A stretch of DNA of 64,000 nucleotides from CAYMEV01 sp964389675 [NCBI: uncultured Candidatus Sumerlaeota bacterium]. GTDB taxonomy: Bacteria > CAYMEV01. Shown here in pieces: positions 34,602-42,657 of the stretch; within the stretch, counting starts at the first letter, position 1, and the number at the start of each line of letters is the position of its first letter. The DNA lies in NCBI GenBank assembly GCA_964389675.1, contig CAYMEV010000004.1:62001-126000 (forward strand), written 5' to 3'. A program made the translations under genes and the position numbers. The notes beneath the pieces are model-generated. The model was not told the DNA's origin and did not search any database. It saw nothing but the letters and a program-made list of their open reading frames with translations.

Positions 34602-36320
34602 GTGCTGGACCTAAGGATCAGGCTTGCAAATCTGCTGAAACCCTATCTGGAGGGTTTCTATCCCGGAAATCTGTTCAGCATTTTTTCAAAGCCTCCGAAA
34701 AACAGCAGTGCTGATATTGCTCTGCCGTGCTTTATCCCTGCGAAAGGATCGGGCACCTCGCCGAAAGACCTTGCTGCCAGGCTTGCAGACGCTGTCCCTC
34801 CGGGAGATCTGATAAAAAGCCTTTCGCCTGAAGGCCCCTATCTTAACATATGCCTCGACACGAAGCTGCTTCTTTCAGAATTTGCCGGCAGGCTTAAAGG
34901 CACTGACCCTTTTACGCCGTTTTTACCCCAAAACGATAAAAGGCCTGTCCTTATTGAATATTCACAGCCTAATACCCACAAGCTCTTTCACATCGGGCAT
35001 ATTAGAAATGTTGCTGTTGGAGACACTCTGGTAAGGGTGTTAAGGTATAATGGCAGAAACATTGTCTCATTAAATTATATAGGGGATATAGGGGCCCATA
35101 TAGCCAAGTTCCTCTGGTTCTTTCAAAGATCAGGCAGGTCGGTTGAAGATTTCCGTGATGGTACGGCCGTTGGCAGCCTTTATGTTGATTCCTCCCTCTA
35201 CCTTGAGGCCCTTGACGAAAAAGGGAAAAAGGAGGCAAGGGAAGAGATATCATGCATACAAAAGGCTCTTGAAGACAGGTCATCCCCAGGTCTTTTAAAA
35301 TTATGGAAGATTACGCGCAGGCAGTCAATTGAGTATTTTGATGAGATATACGGATTTCTTAATGCTTCCTTTGACAGATTCTATTTTGAAAGCGATGTTG
35401 AAAAGGAAGGCATAGACCTCATTAAGGAATACTACAAAAAAGGGGTTTTTAAAAAAAGCCGCGGTGCAATAGTGGCTGAACTCGGAGGCAGCCTTGACAC
35501 ATTCCTTCTCTTAAAATCCGACGGTACAAGCCTTTATTCTACCAAGGATATTGCCCTGGCCCTGAGAAAGGACAGGGAATACAACCCTGCGCTATCGCTG
35601 TATATAGTAGGGTCTGAACAGGTCCTTTATTTCAGGCAGCTCATAGAGACATTAAATATGATGGGCTTTGAAAAGCATGATACGCTCAGGCATATAAGCT
35701 ATGAGCTTGTTACTCTGAAGGATGAAAAAATGTCTTCCCGCTATGGAAATGTTGTTTCTTTCCATGACCTGAAAAAGGCAATATACGAGAAGATACTTAC
35801 CAGCTATCTTGAGTCAAGGGACTGGGAACCTGCCAGGAAAGAGGAGACCCTTTATAAAATAGCCCTGGCAACAATAAGGTATGGAATGGTATCAAAAAGC
35901 CTGAATAAAAAAATAACATTCAATCTTGAAGAGTGGCTTAAGCCTGAAGGAGATACCGGAGCATATATACTGTATACCATTGCAAGGATAAACAGCATCA
36001 TATCCAAGGCGAACAGCCAGGAAGCCATTAATGCCGGGTATGGGGATTATCAGCCGGAGGAAATAGAAAGATCCATTATAGTATCCCTCTCTGAGTTCAG
36101 CTATATGCTCAGGCTTGTTGAAGAAAAGCTTGAGCCCTCACTTCTTGCAAATTATATATTTGACCTGTGCAAGGATTTTAACCGTTTTTATCACCAGTTC
36201 CCCGTTCTCAGGACATCACCGGGGGAGTTTGCCTTCAGGTTCAGCCTGATAAATGCAGTTAAGGCTGTTGTTGAAAAGGGGATCTCGCTTCTTGGCTTCT
36301 ACCCTGTTCTCAGGATGTAG
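34602..36320 (+). CDS. argS: Arginyl-tRNA synthetase
   Basis: 572-residue class I aminoacyl-tRNA synthetase. It has the N-terminal Add-1 domain, the HIGH motif FHIGHIRN preceded by the family's EYSQPNTHKL, a KMSKS-like EKMSSRYGN, and a C-terminal DALR anticodon-binding domain. It charges tRNA-Arg in the cytoplasm. Initiation is at a GTG (34602) just behind glgC. Its last eleven bases overlap the convergent O-antigen-ligase-like gene, so the two terminate across each other. Confidence 0.95.
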   Translation: MLDLRIRLANLLKPYLEGFYPGNLFSIFSKPPKNSSADIALPCFIPAKGSGTSPKDLAARLADAVPPGDLIKSLSPEGPYLNICLDTKLLLSEFAGRLKGTDPFTPFLPQNDKRPVLIEYSQPNTHKLFHIGHIRNVAVGDTLVRVLRYNGRNIVSLNYIGDIGAHIAKFLWFFQRSGRSVEDFRDGTAVGSLYVDSSLYLEALDEKGKKEAREEISCIQKALEDRSSPGLLKLWKITRRQSIEYFDEIYGFLNASFDRFYFESDVEKEGIDLIKEYYKKGVFKKSRGAIVAELGGSLDTFLLLKSDGTSLYSTKDIALALRKDREYNPALSLYIVGSEQVLYFRQLIETLNMMGFEKHDTLRHISYELVTLKDEKMSSRYGNVVSFHDLKKAIYEKILTSYLESRDWEPARKEETLYKIALATIRYGMVSKSLNKKITFNLEEWLKPEGDTGAYILYTIARINSIISKANSQEAINAGYGDYQPEEIERSIIVSLSEFSYMLRLVEEKLEPSLLANYIFDLCKDFNRFYHQFPVLRTSPGEFAFRFSLINAVKAVVEKGISLLGFYPVLRM

Positions 36321-37563
36321 TGTCCTGTACCCGCCTGCTGTCAATATAGAAAAGAAATGCAAGCCCTATGAAATAATACATAAGGAATCTTACCTTGGGA
36401 TCAAAAAAAACAGGTTCGAACAGCCCTGAGACCATTGTAAAGACCAGGCAGGACATCACACCAAGAATAAAGGGATGGTATAAATGATCCCGGATTGACC
36501 CGGATGCAGCTGCAAGAACCCAGAGAGTAGCTCCAATAAATAGCAGGTAGCTCACAAGGCCTGGAATTCCTGCAGAAACAAGCATATTAAGGTAGTTTGA
36601 TGATATCCTCGTATAGTTTTTTGAAGCACTTAAATCCCAGTCAGGGTCATGATATACTATTGCCAGGGTCTCGAATCCTATTCCTGTAACAGGATATTCC
36701 CCTGCTATTTTTATAGAATCCCCGTACATATCTATTCTGTCTTTGTTCACGATAAACCTTGATGAGGCTCTATCCCTGGGGAACATTATGCTAAGGACAA
36801 GGTCCCCTATCTCACTCTTTGGATTCTGTAGGGCTATGCCTAAAAGAAGAAAGACCACGGACAGAAATACAGGGAGAGTCCATTTTGCTTTAAGGTAAAA
36901 GAGAAGGACCAGGCCAAAAACGAGTCCTATGAGAGCACTTCGGGTATAGGTAAAGAACAGGGCAGCCATGTTCAGGACAAGAACCGTCCATATGGCCAGG
37001 GAGGCTTTCCTGCATTTAACCCTCGCATCAATCAGATATGCTGACAGGACCAGTATTGATATTGACAGGATCCCTGCAAGGGTCTGGTAGTCCCCGAAAA
37101 AACCAGTTACCCTTTCCATGCCTGATAATTTTTGAAATATGGCATATACTGATGATAATGCTGTACCTGAAAAGAATGTATAAAGTATAAGCAAAAAGCT
37201 TTCCCTGTCAAACCTGGAATTGCAGACGATAAAAACGATGATAAGGTGCACGATTATATCTCTGCCCTCCAGTGCAGACCTGAAATCAATCGCAAATACT
37301 ATGGAGATGATCGCAGAAAAAGCAAAAAGGGCAAAAAAACCTGTATATGGATAAGGCGGCAGTTCAGCCCTTCTGTTTCTAACAAGGCTGATAATATATA
37401 TCAGCAGCAGGATATAATAAAACCCCTGTGCCGCTGTATATGATGATGTCAGCGCCAGCGTAAAAAGGATCCAGATAAACAGCGGGAACTTAAAAATGCC
37501 TGTAGCCTTCAGGTTCAACAGGATACCTCTTATCTCCTTTAATACAGTATAATTTGCTTTCAT
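36310..37563 (-). CDS. O-antigen ligase/polymerase-like membrane protein (Wzy_C type)
   Basis: 417 residues with about ten to twelve transmembrane helices. The family hallmark is the long periplasmic loop after the TYTRSALIGL helix, with RIDMYGDSIKI and PVTGIGFET as in the Wzy_C/RfaL O-antigen ligase domain. It probably joins or polymerises surface polysaccharide at the inner membrane's outer face. The annotated ATG overlaps thiL by 74 bases; a TTG at 37518 behind AGAGGT would shorten the overlap. No other polysaccharide genes are adjacent. Confidence 0.85.
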   Translation of the reverse strand: MKANYTVLKEIRGILLNLKATGIFKFPLFIWILFTLALTSSYTAAQGFYYILLLIYIISLVRNRRAELPPYPYTGFFALFAFSAIISIVFAIDFRSALEGRDIIVHLIIVFIVCNSRFDRESFLLILYTFFSGTALSSVYAIFQKLSGMERVTGFFGDYQTLAGILSISILVLSAYLIDARVKCRKASLAIWTVLVLNMAALFFTYTRSALIGLVFGLVLLFYLKAKWTLPVFLSVVFLLLGIALQNPKSEIGDLVLSIMFPRDRASSRFIVNKDRIDMYGDSIKIAGEYPVTGIGFETLAIVYHDPDWDLSASKNYTRISSNYLNMLVSAGIPGLVSYLLFIGATLWVLAAASGSIRDHLYHPFILGVMSCLVFTMVSGLFEPVFFDPKVRFLMYYFIGLAFLFYIDSRRVQDTTS

Positions 37564-38467
37564 CGCCGGTAATACTGCCTATATAATAAAATTCATGCCT
37601 GCATCCCTTCTTCTCATCTTGAAGTGTGAAATTGCTTCTGCTGTGCACGGAGGTTGTAAAGATAAGCTCATAATCCTCTCCTCCGTATAATGCATATTCC
37701 ACGGGATCATGCTTAAGAAACCTGCAATTTACTATTTCTTCTGAAACTGGTATCAGATCCCGGTATATCTCTGCACCTACCTTTGAATCCGATAAAATGT
37801 GATAAAGGTCTGCCACCATCCCGTCACTTATATCTATCATTGAAGAAGGTATTGATTGACCTGCCAGGAGCAAAGCCTCATTTACCCTTGCCTTTGGCTT
37901 TTTATGCTTCATCTGGAGCATGCCTTCCCTTTTACCGGATAAAAGAAGCTCCAGCCCGGCACCTGAATCACCTATCCTGCCGGTCAGGTATATACTGTCT
38001 CCTGGCCTGGCTGCTGACCTGGTTATAAATCCGTGGACTGCATCCCCTATAATGGTCACCGATATTACTATGCCTTTGGGGCTTCTGCTTATATCCCCTC
38101 CTATAAGAACGATATCATATTCATCGGATGCTTGCTTCATCCCTTCAATAATACCGTATATTTCTTTATCCCTGATATCATCTGGAATGCAGAAGCCAAA
38201 AAGGATATACCTGGGTTTCCCTCCCATTGCGGCAATATCCGATACATTGACAGCTATTGATTTATACCCTATCTCCTCCGGCAGGGTATATTCCTTCCTG
38301 AAATGCACATCCTCAACGAAAAGGTCTTTTGAAACAAGCAAATTGCCTTTATTTGATAATACAGCTGAATCATCACCTATACCCAGGGCTATGCCTGTAT
38401 TCGATTTCCCTCTGTTAATAATCCTGTCTATGTCTTTAATAAGATCGAACTCATGCAGCCCGGGCAT
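37490..38467 (-). CDS. thiL: Thiamine-monophosphate kinase
   Basis: 325 residues. Signature segments are LGIGDDSAVL, NVSDIAAMGG, VLIGGDISRS, MIDISDGMVADL and LYGGEDYELIF, all in the expected order for ThiL (AIR synthase-like ATPase fold). It phosphorylates thiamine monophosphate to the pyrophosphate cofactor. No other thi genes are nearby. It is cotranscribed with, and overlaps, the O-antigen-ligase-like gene downstream. Confidence 0.95.
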   Translation of the reverse strand: MPGLHEFDLIKDIDRIINRGKSNTGIALGIGDDSAVLSNKGNLLVSKDLFVEDVHFRKEYTLPEEIGYKSIAVNVSDIAAMGGKPRYILFGFCIPDDIRDKEIYGIIEGMKQASDEYDIVLIGGDISRSPKGIVISVTIIGDAVHGFITRSAARPGDSIYLTGRIGDSGAGLELLLSGKREGMLQMKHKKPKARVNEALLLAGQSIPSSMIDISDGMVADLYHILSDSKVGAEIYRDLIPVSEEIVNCRFLKHDPVEYALYGGEDYELIFTTSVHSRSNFTLQDEKKGCRHEFYYIGSITGDESKLYCIKGDKRYPVEPEGYRHF

Positions 38468-38555
38468 TTTTTACTCCTTATCAGGCCTTTGATTCTTAAA
38501 TAGATAACTGCATTTTGTAATTTTTGCAAAAGATTTATTTTCTGTAAAAACAATA

Positions 38556-38584
38556 TTGACAATGGACATCCTGTGTGCTGAAAT
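38556..38584 (+). promoter_or_regulatory. Candidate promoter for the VWA protein gene
   Basis: TTGACA (38556-38561), 17 bases, TGAAAT (38579-38584, four of six matches). It would start transcription within a base or two of the ATG at 38592, another possible leaderless gene. Confidence 0.4.
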
Positions 38585-38591
38585 ACAGGTC

Positions 38592-39515
38592 ATGATAAGA
38601 ATCTCAGCCGCCTTATCCATAGTATTACTTATTTTCCTGTACGCGCCTGTACTTTCATCTGAGACAATGTTTTACGAGACTGTGGATATAAAGAGCATAG
38701 TAATAGCAGCAAATGTCTTTGATGATGACGGGTATCCGCTTCTATACCTTAAGAAAAGGGATTTCAGGCTGTTTGAGAATGGAATTGAACAGGAGATAGA
38801 CTTTTTTGTAAGAAATGACAGAAGCCCGATACAGATCATCTTTATGCTTGATTCAAGCGGGAGCATGGGCCTTGGTGATAAGATGAGATTCTCCAAAAGG
38901 GCAATAGAGACAGCTGTAAGCCTTCTGAGGAAGGGTGATACATATGAGCTTTATACCTTCACCCAGAAAAATATTATCAGGAACATAAGCAGGACAGGTA
39001 ATAAGAATAAATTGGATGAGGCATTAAGCGCTGTAGAGCCATGGGGAAAGACAGCCATATTTGATTCAATATCCCAGCTTACAGATATAATAGCAATGGA
39101 TGAGGAATCAGGCAAGATTGCAATCGTGCTGTTCACAGACGGCATCGACAACTCATCGACCCTTGACAAGAATGATGTACTTAACCGGTTCAGGGCTGTT
39201 GCAGTCCCCATGTACATTATAGCATTTGATACATTTGCATCAAAAAGGTCATCCCAGCATTTTGTGGATGCAGGATTATCCACAAAGATACTTGAATACT
39301 TTTCATCCCAGACAGGGGGCTCAGCCTGCATACTCGAAGATCCTGTAAAGGCCCCCGGCGTTATAGTAAGCATCTATAAGACAATAAGGAACCAGTATCT
39401 GATAGGTTATACCTCAAAATACAATTTTAAAAATGGCGAATATGTCAAAATTAACTTGATTGTTAAGAAAAAAGATACTAAGATTAGAACCAGAAAAGGA
39501 TTTATTTACAAATAA
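38592..39515 (+). CDS. Exported VWFA-domain protein
   Basis: 307 residues from the chosen ATG (MIRISAALSIVLLIFLY), which gives a clean signal peptide; an upstream TTG would add 12 unlikely residues and lies in the promoter. After the signal comes a short beta domain (YLKKRDFRLFENGIEQEI) common to VWFA-related proteins. A von Willebrand A domain follows with the MIDAS motif DSSGSM, a Thr in the middle loop, and FTDGIDN. It probably binds a protein ligand through Mg in the periplasm. It heads an envelope group with an OmpA lipoprotein 22 bases downstream. Confidence 0.85.
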   Translation: MIRISAALSIVLLIFLYAPVLSSETMFYETVDIKSIVIAANVFDDDGYPLLYLKKRDFRLFENGIEQEIDFFVRNDRSPIQIIFMLDSSGSMGLGDKMRFSKRAIETAVSLLRKGDTYELYTFTQKNIIRNISRTGNKNKLDEALSAVEPWGKTAIFDSISQLTDIIAMDEESGKIAIVLFTDGIDNSSTLDKNDVLNRFRAVAVPMYIIAFDTFASKRSSQHFVDAGLSTKILEYFSSQTGGSACILEDPVKAPGVIVSIYKTIRNQYLIGYTSKYNFKNGEYVKINLIVKKKDTKIRTRKGFIYK

Positions 39516-39537
39516 ATATAAAAAACAGGAGGTTTTT

Positions 39538-40149
39538 ATGAAAAATTACAGGTTATTTTTTCTTGTAGTTGCCACAGTTGCATTATTAACATTCTTCACC
39601 GGCTGCGCTACAAAAAGCTATGTCGAGAAAGAAGTCGCCGCTTTGGATCAGGAGATCCAGAACTTAAAGACATCAGTTGAGGAAAATCAGACTGAGATCA
39701 CTGAGACAAAGAATGATCTGGGCACAGTAAAACAGGATACAGAGAAGCTGAAAGTCGATACTCATAAGGCTGTCATACTTGCAAAAGGAAAGCTCCTCTA
39801 TACTGTCACGCTTTCAAGCGACCAGACAAAGTTCAAGCTTGGCAAGGCAGATCTTTCCGATGAGGCAAAGGCTGTGATCGATGACCTTTTCAACAGGCTT
39901 GTAAGGGACAATGAGAATGTATATATCGAGATCGAGGGCCATACATGCAATATAGGCTCTGCAAAACGCAATTATGAGCTTGGAATGATGAGGGCAGGTG
40001 CAGTTAAAAATTATGTTATAGAACACTATAATATCCCCCTTCATAAAATCAGCTGCATAAGCTATGGATTTGACAAGCCTGTTGCAGACAACAGCACCGA
40101 GGCAGGAAGAGAACAGAACAGGAGAGTTGTAATTAAGGTCCTGCAGTAA
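39538..40149 (+). CDS. OmpA-family lipoprotein
   Basis: 203 residues from ATG 39538, chosen for its AGGAGG site and the signal peptide that follows. Lipobox FFTGC places the lipidated Cys at about 24. Residues about 28-75 form a coiled coil (AALDQEIQNLKTSVEENQ). The C-terminal about 110 residues are an OmpA peptidoglycan-binding domain (VYIEIEGHTCNIGSAKRN, ISYGFDKPVADNSTEAGR, QNRRVVIKV). It likely tethers the outer membrane to the wall. Neighbours are the VWA protein and a DUF4013 membrane protein. Confidence 0.92.
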   Translation: MKNYRLFFLVVATVALLTFFTGCATKSYVEKEVAALDQEIQNLKTSVEENQTEITETKNDLGTVKQDTEKLKVDTHKAVILAKGKLLYTVTLSSDQTKFKLGKADLSDEAKAVIDDLFNRLVRDNENVYIEIEGHTCNIGSAKRNYELGMMRAGAVKNYVIEHYNIPLHKISCISYGFDKPVADNSTEAGREQNRRVVIKVLQ

Positions 40150-40172
40150 AACAATATAATTAGGAGATTAAA

Positions 40173-40781
40173 ATGGATATTCAAAAAGCCTTTACTATTC
40201 TTTTTGAAGACAAGGACTGGCTGAAAAAGACTCTTTTCGGCGGTTTATTCGGGTTTTTGTCCATGTTCCTTATAGGGATCCCATTCCTTATGGGGTATAT
40301 GCTCAGAGCCATAAAGAACGGCAGGACAGGTGAATTCATACCGTTGCCTGACTGGGATGACCTGGGAGCCATATTCAAGGAAGGCCTGATGCTTACAGTT
40401 GTATTCATCGTTTATGGCTTTATAGCCATGATAGTATCTACAATAATAGGCATGATCCCTTGCCTTGGATGCATCATATCTCCCCTTATCTATATCGCCC
40501 TCGGGATGATGGTTCCCTATATAGTGCTTAAATACGCAGATACACAGCAGTTTGGTGATTGCTTCAACTTTACTGAGATCTATAACCATATTTCCAGAAA
40601 CATCACAAACCTGCTGATCTATATCCTCATTGTCTTTGCCATGTCGATAATATCATCTATAATAGGTACTATTCTTCTGATTATAGGTGTCTTCTTCACA
40701 AATTTCTGGGTGCTTGTCGGAAATGCATACCTGATACTGGAAGTTGAAAAACAGGATAAAGCACAGCAGACAACTGAATAA
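40173..40781 (+). CDS. DUF4013-family membrane protein
   Basis: 202 residues. Four to five hydrophobic helices and the DUF4013 start pattern DIQKAFTILFEDKDWLKK, followed by GYMLRAIKNGRTG and LPDWDDLGAIFKEGL. This family is predicted to be integral inner-membrane proteins of unknown function. AGGAG precedes the ATG. It follows the OmpA lipoprotein by 23 bases, and its last 38 bases overlap the predicted frame of the DUF2085 gene. Confidence 0.85.
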   Translation: MDIQKAFTILFEDKDWLKKTLFGGLFGFLSMFLIGIPFLMGYMLRAIKNGRTGEFIPLPDWDDLGAIFKEGLMLTVVFIVYGFIAMIVSTIIGMIPCLGCIISPLIYIALGMMVPYIVLKYADTQQFGDCFNFTEIYNHISRNITNLLIYILIVFAMSIISSIIGTILLIIGVFFTNFWVLVGNAYLILEVEKQDKAQQTTE

Positions 40782-41268
40782 TATATCAGAAGCAGGGAAA
40801 GGCATCCGCCTTTCCCTGCTATTAAAACCCCTTGCCTGGATTGATTACCTGTTAAACAATAAACTGGATCTTGTGCTGTTTCTGATTTTATTCTTATGGC
40901 TTCTGCCGATCTTCATATATCCCTTTCTGAATATAAAGGCAATCCATTATTTTCACAGCTATACATGCCATCAGAACCCTGCCAGGTCATTCTGGCTTTA
41001 CGGCAATCCTCTTCCTGTGTGCGCAAGATGCACAGGTGTCTATCTGGGATGCATGGCTGCCTCTTTTCTTGTATTTATATTTGATATCAGGAAGCCTCTT
41101 GGTATACGGTACTTTCTATTATCCCTGATTATCATCTTCGGAGAAATGGCTGCAGAAAATTTTATTGATCCGGGAAGCTGGGGAAATACCCTGAGGTCTG
41201 CAACAGGTGTTCTGGCAGGCTCCTCTTTCTTTTTCTTCTTTTCTCCAACCGTAAAGCGGAAGAAATGA
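40744..41268 (+). CDS. DUF2085-family membrane protein
   Basis: 174 residues. The diagnostic DUF2085 motif is present: YTCHQNPARSFWLYGNPLPVCARCTGVYLG, with a CHQ and a later CARC that could bind metal (quoted pieces: CHQNPARSF, PVCARCTGVY). About four transmembrane helices surround it. The start is uncertain: TTG 40744 is the only reasonable one that keeps the first helix, but it overlaps DUF4013 and has no ribosome site. The coding region begins across a perfect stem-loop. Function unknown. Confidence 0.7.
   Translation: MKNRIKHSRQLNNISEAGKGIRLSLLLKPLAWIDYLLNNKLDLVLFLILFLWLLPIFIYPFLNIKAIHYFHSYTCHQNPARSFWLYGNPLPVCARCTGVYLGCMAASFLVFIFDIRKPLGIRYFLLSLIIIFGEMAAENFIDPGSWGNTLRSATGVLAGSSFFFFFSPTVKRKK
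40791..40820. other. Perfect stem-loop at the DUF4013/DUF2085 junction
   Basis: A 13-base perfect stem (AGCAGGGAAAGGC with GCCTTTCCCTGCT) and a four-base ATCC loop, ten bases past the DUF4013 stop. The following bases (ATTAAAACCCC) are not a T-tract. The hairpin lies inside the first codons of the DUF2085 frame if translation starts at TTG 40744, so it may be an attenuator or processing site instead of a simple terminator. Confidence 0.6.
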
Positions 41269-41344
41269 ATTTTTTATTGTATTCAACGCTTTTTTTGCTA
41301 TCATTATACTGTTCCAGAGAATTAAATTAAGGAGGTTATATTTT

Positions 41345-41845
41345 ATGGGAACAAAAGGAAGAGAGCTTATTAAAGGCGATATAAATGAGATAATCGGCCT
41401 GCTTAACAAGGCATTCTGTGATGAATGGCTTGCATATTACCAGTACTGGGTAGGCGCACAGATTGTCAAAGGCCCGATGAAAGAGGCTGCAATCGCTGAG
41501 CTGACGGAGCATGCCGCAGATGAGCTCAGGCATGCTGAGATGGTTTCCCAGAGGATCCTTCAATTAGGCGGCACACCGGTGATCAAGCCTGAAGAATGGT
41601 ATAAATATACAAACTGCGGTTATGATGCTCCATCAGACCCATTTGTAAAAAAGATCATTGAGCAGAATATAAAGGGCGAGCAATGCGCAATCACCGTATA
41701 CAACAAGCTTGCAGAATACACCAGGGATAAGGATATAATTACCTACAACACTGTCCTGTCCATACTTCAGGATGAGGTAGAGCATGAAGAAGACCTTCAG
41801 GCTCTTATTGAAGACTTCGAAGATATGATAAGGTACAGGTCCTGA
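41345..41845 (+). CDS. Dps-like thioferritin (DPSL family)
   Basis: 166-residue ferritin-like four-helix protein. Ferroxidase ligands are at Glu27 (DEWLAYY), Glu60 and His63 (ADELRHAE), Glu112 (KGEQCAI), and Glu144 and His147 (DEVEHEE). A pair of cysteines at 91 (NCGYDAP) and 114 (EQCAI) near that site is the hallmark of DPSL thioferritins, known from Sulfolobus and Bacteroides. It likely uses peroxide to oxidise and store iron, protecting against oxidative stress. AAGGAGG precedes the ATG. Not followed by an obvious partner gene. Confidence 0.8.
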   Translation: MGTKGRELIKGDINEIIGLLNKAFCDEWLAYYQYWVGAQIVKGPMKEAAIAELTEHAADELRHAEMVSQRILQLGGTPVIKPEEWYKYTNCGYDAPSDPFVKKIIEQNIKGEQCAITVYNKLAEYTRDKDIITYNTVLSILQDEVEHEEDLQALIEDFEDMIRYRS

Positions 41846-41942
41846 GGCTTAAAATTTTGAAACTTTTGCCCCGGCCTGCTGTATTTATCTGATGCAGAAA
41901 AGATTAAAAAGAGCTTATATGTTAATTTAAGGGGGCTGTTAA

Positions 41943-42632
41943 ATGATTTTTGATCCTTTATACATTGTTCTCATCCTACCTGCAATCCTGCTTTCGCTTT
42001 ATGCTCAGTTCAGGGTGAAGTCAGCATATGGCAAATATTCAAAGATTGCTGTATCAAGAGGCATGACGGGGAGCGAGGTGGCCTATCAGATGCTTTCTTC
42101 AAGCGGAGTCAATGATGTTGATATTGAAATGCACCAGGGATTTCTCTCGGACCACTATGACCCTTCAAAAAAGGTGCTCAGGCTTTCTCCCGGGGTATTT
42201 AAGGGAAACAGCATTGCATCCGCAGGCATAGCCGCACATGAAGCCGGCCATGCCATTCAGCACAATGAGGGCTATTTCCCTCTAAAACTAAGGACCATCA
42301 TTGTGCCTGCCGCCTCGATGGGTTCCAAGTTCAGCTGGTTTCTGCTTATGGCAGGCTTCATTTTCAATTCCATGGGGCTTATAAAAATAGGGATACTGTT
42401 CTTTGCCACCGTTGTTTTCTTTCAGCTGGTCACACTGCCTGTTGAATTCAATGCAAGCAGCAGGGCACTGGCTGCCCTTAAACAGCAGGGCATTTTAAAC
42501 CAGACGGAAATAGAGGGCACAGCAAAGGTGTTGAATGCAGCTGCTCTCACATATGTTGCTGCAGCAACCATGGCTTTGCTTCAGTTTATATACTTCCTGC
42601 TGAGGGCAGGATTATTGGGAAGAAGGGATTAG
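41943..42632 (+). CDS. Zinc metallopeptidase of the YugP family
   Basis: 229 residues. The HExxH-type motif AHEAGHAIQH sits at about residue 97, and the family motif VEFNASSRAL follows, matching Zn_peptidase_2 (YugP of Bacillus). Hydrophobic helices at the N-terminus and on both sides of the active site anchor it in the inner membrane. It is likely a membrane protease; the substrate is unknown. GGGGGC before the ATG supports the start. A terminator hairpin overlaps the stop codon. Confidence 0.9.
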   Translation: MIFDPLYIVLILPAILLSLYAQFRVKSAYGKYSKIAVSRGMTGSEVAYQMLSSSGVNDVDIEMHQGFLSDHYDPSKKVLRLSPGVFKGNSIASAGIAAHEAGHAIQHNEGYFPLKLRTIIVPAASMGSKFSWFLLMAGFIFNSMGLIKIGILFFATVVFFQLVTLPVEFNASSRALAALKQQGILNQTEIEGTAKVLNAAALTYVAAATMALLQFIYFLLRAGLLGRRD

Positions 42633-42657
42633 CGACCCGCCAATCCCTTCATTTTAT
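42622..42657. terminator. Bidirectional intrinsic terminator
   Basis: GAAGGGATT-A-GCG and CGC-C-AATCCCTTC pair with an ACC loop, followed by ATTTTATT. It separates the convergent metallopeptidase and citrate lyase genes and overlaps both of their ends. Confidence 0.8.

Noticed and set aside
38556-38591. Upstream TTG/ATG starts for the VWA protein
   Set aside because: They would put 10-12 polar residues ahead of a complete signal peptide and fall inside the predicted promoter.
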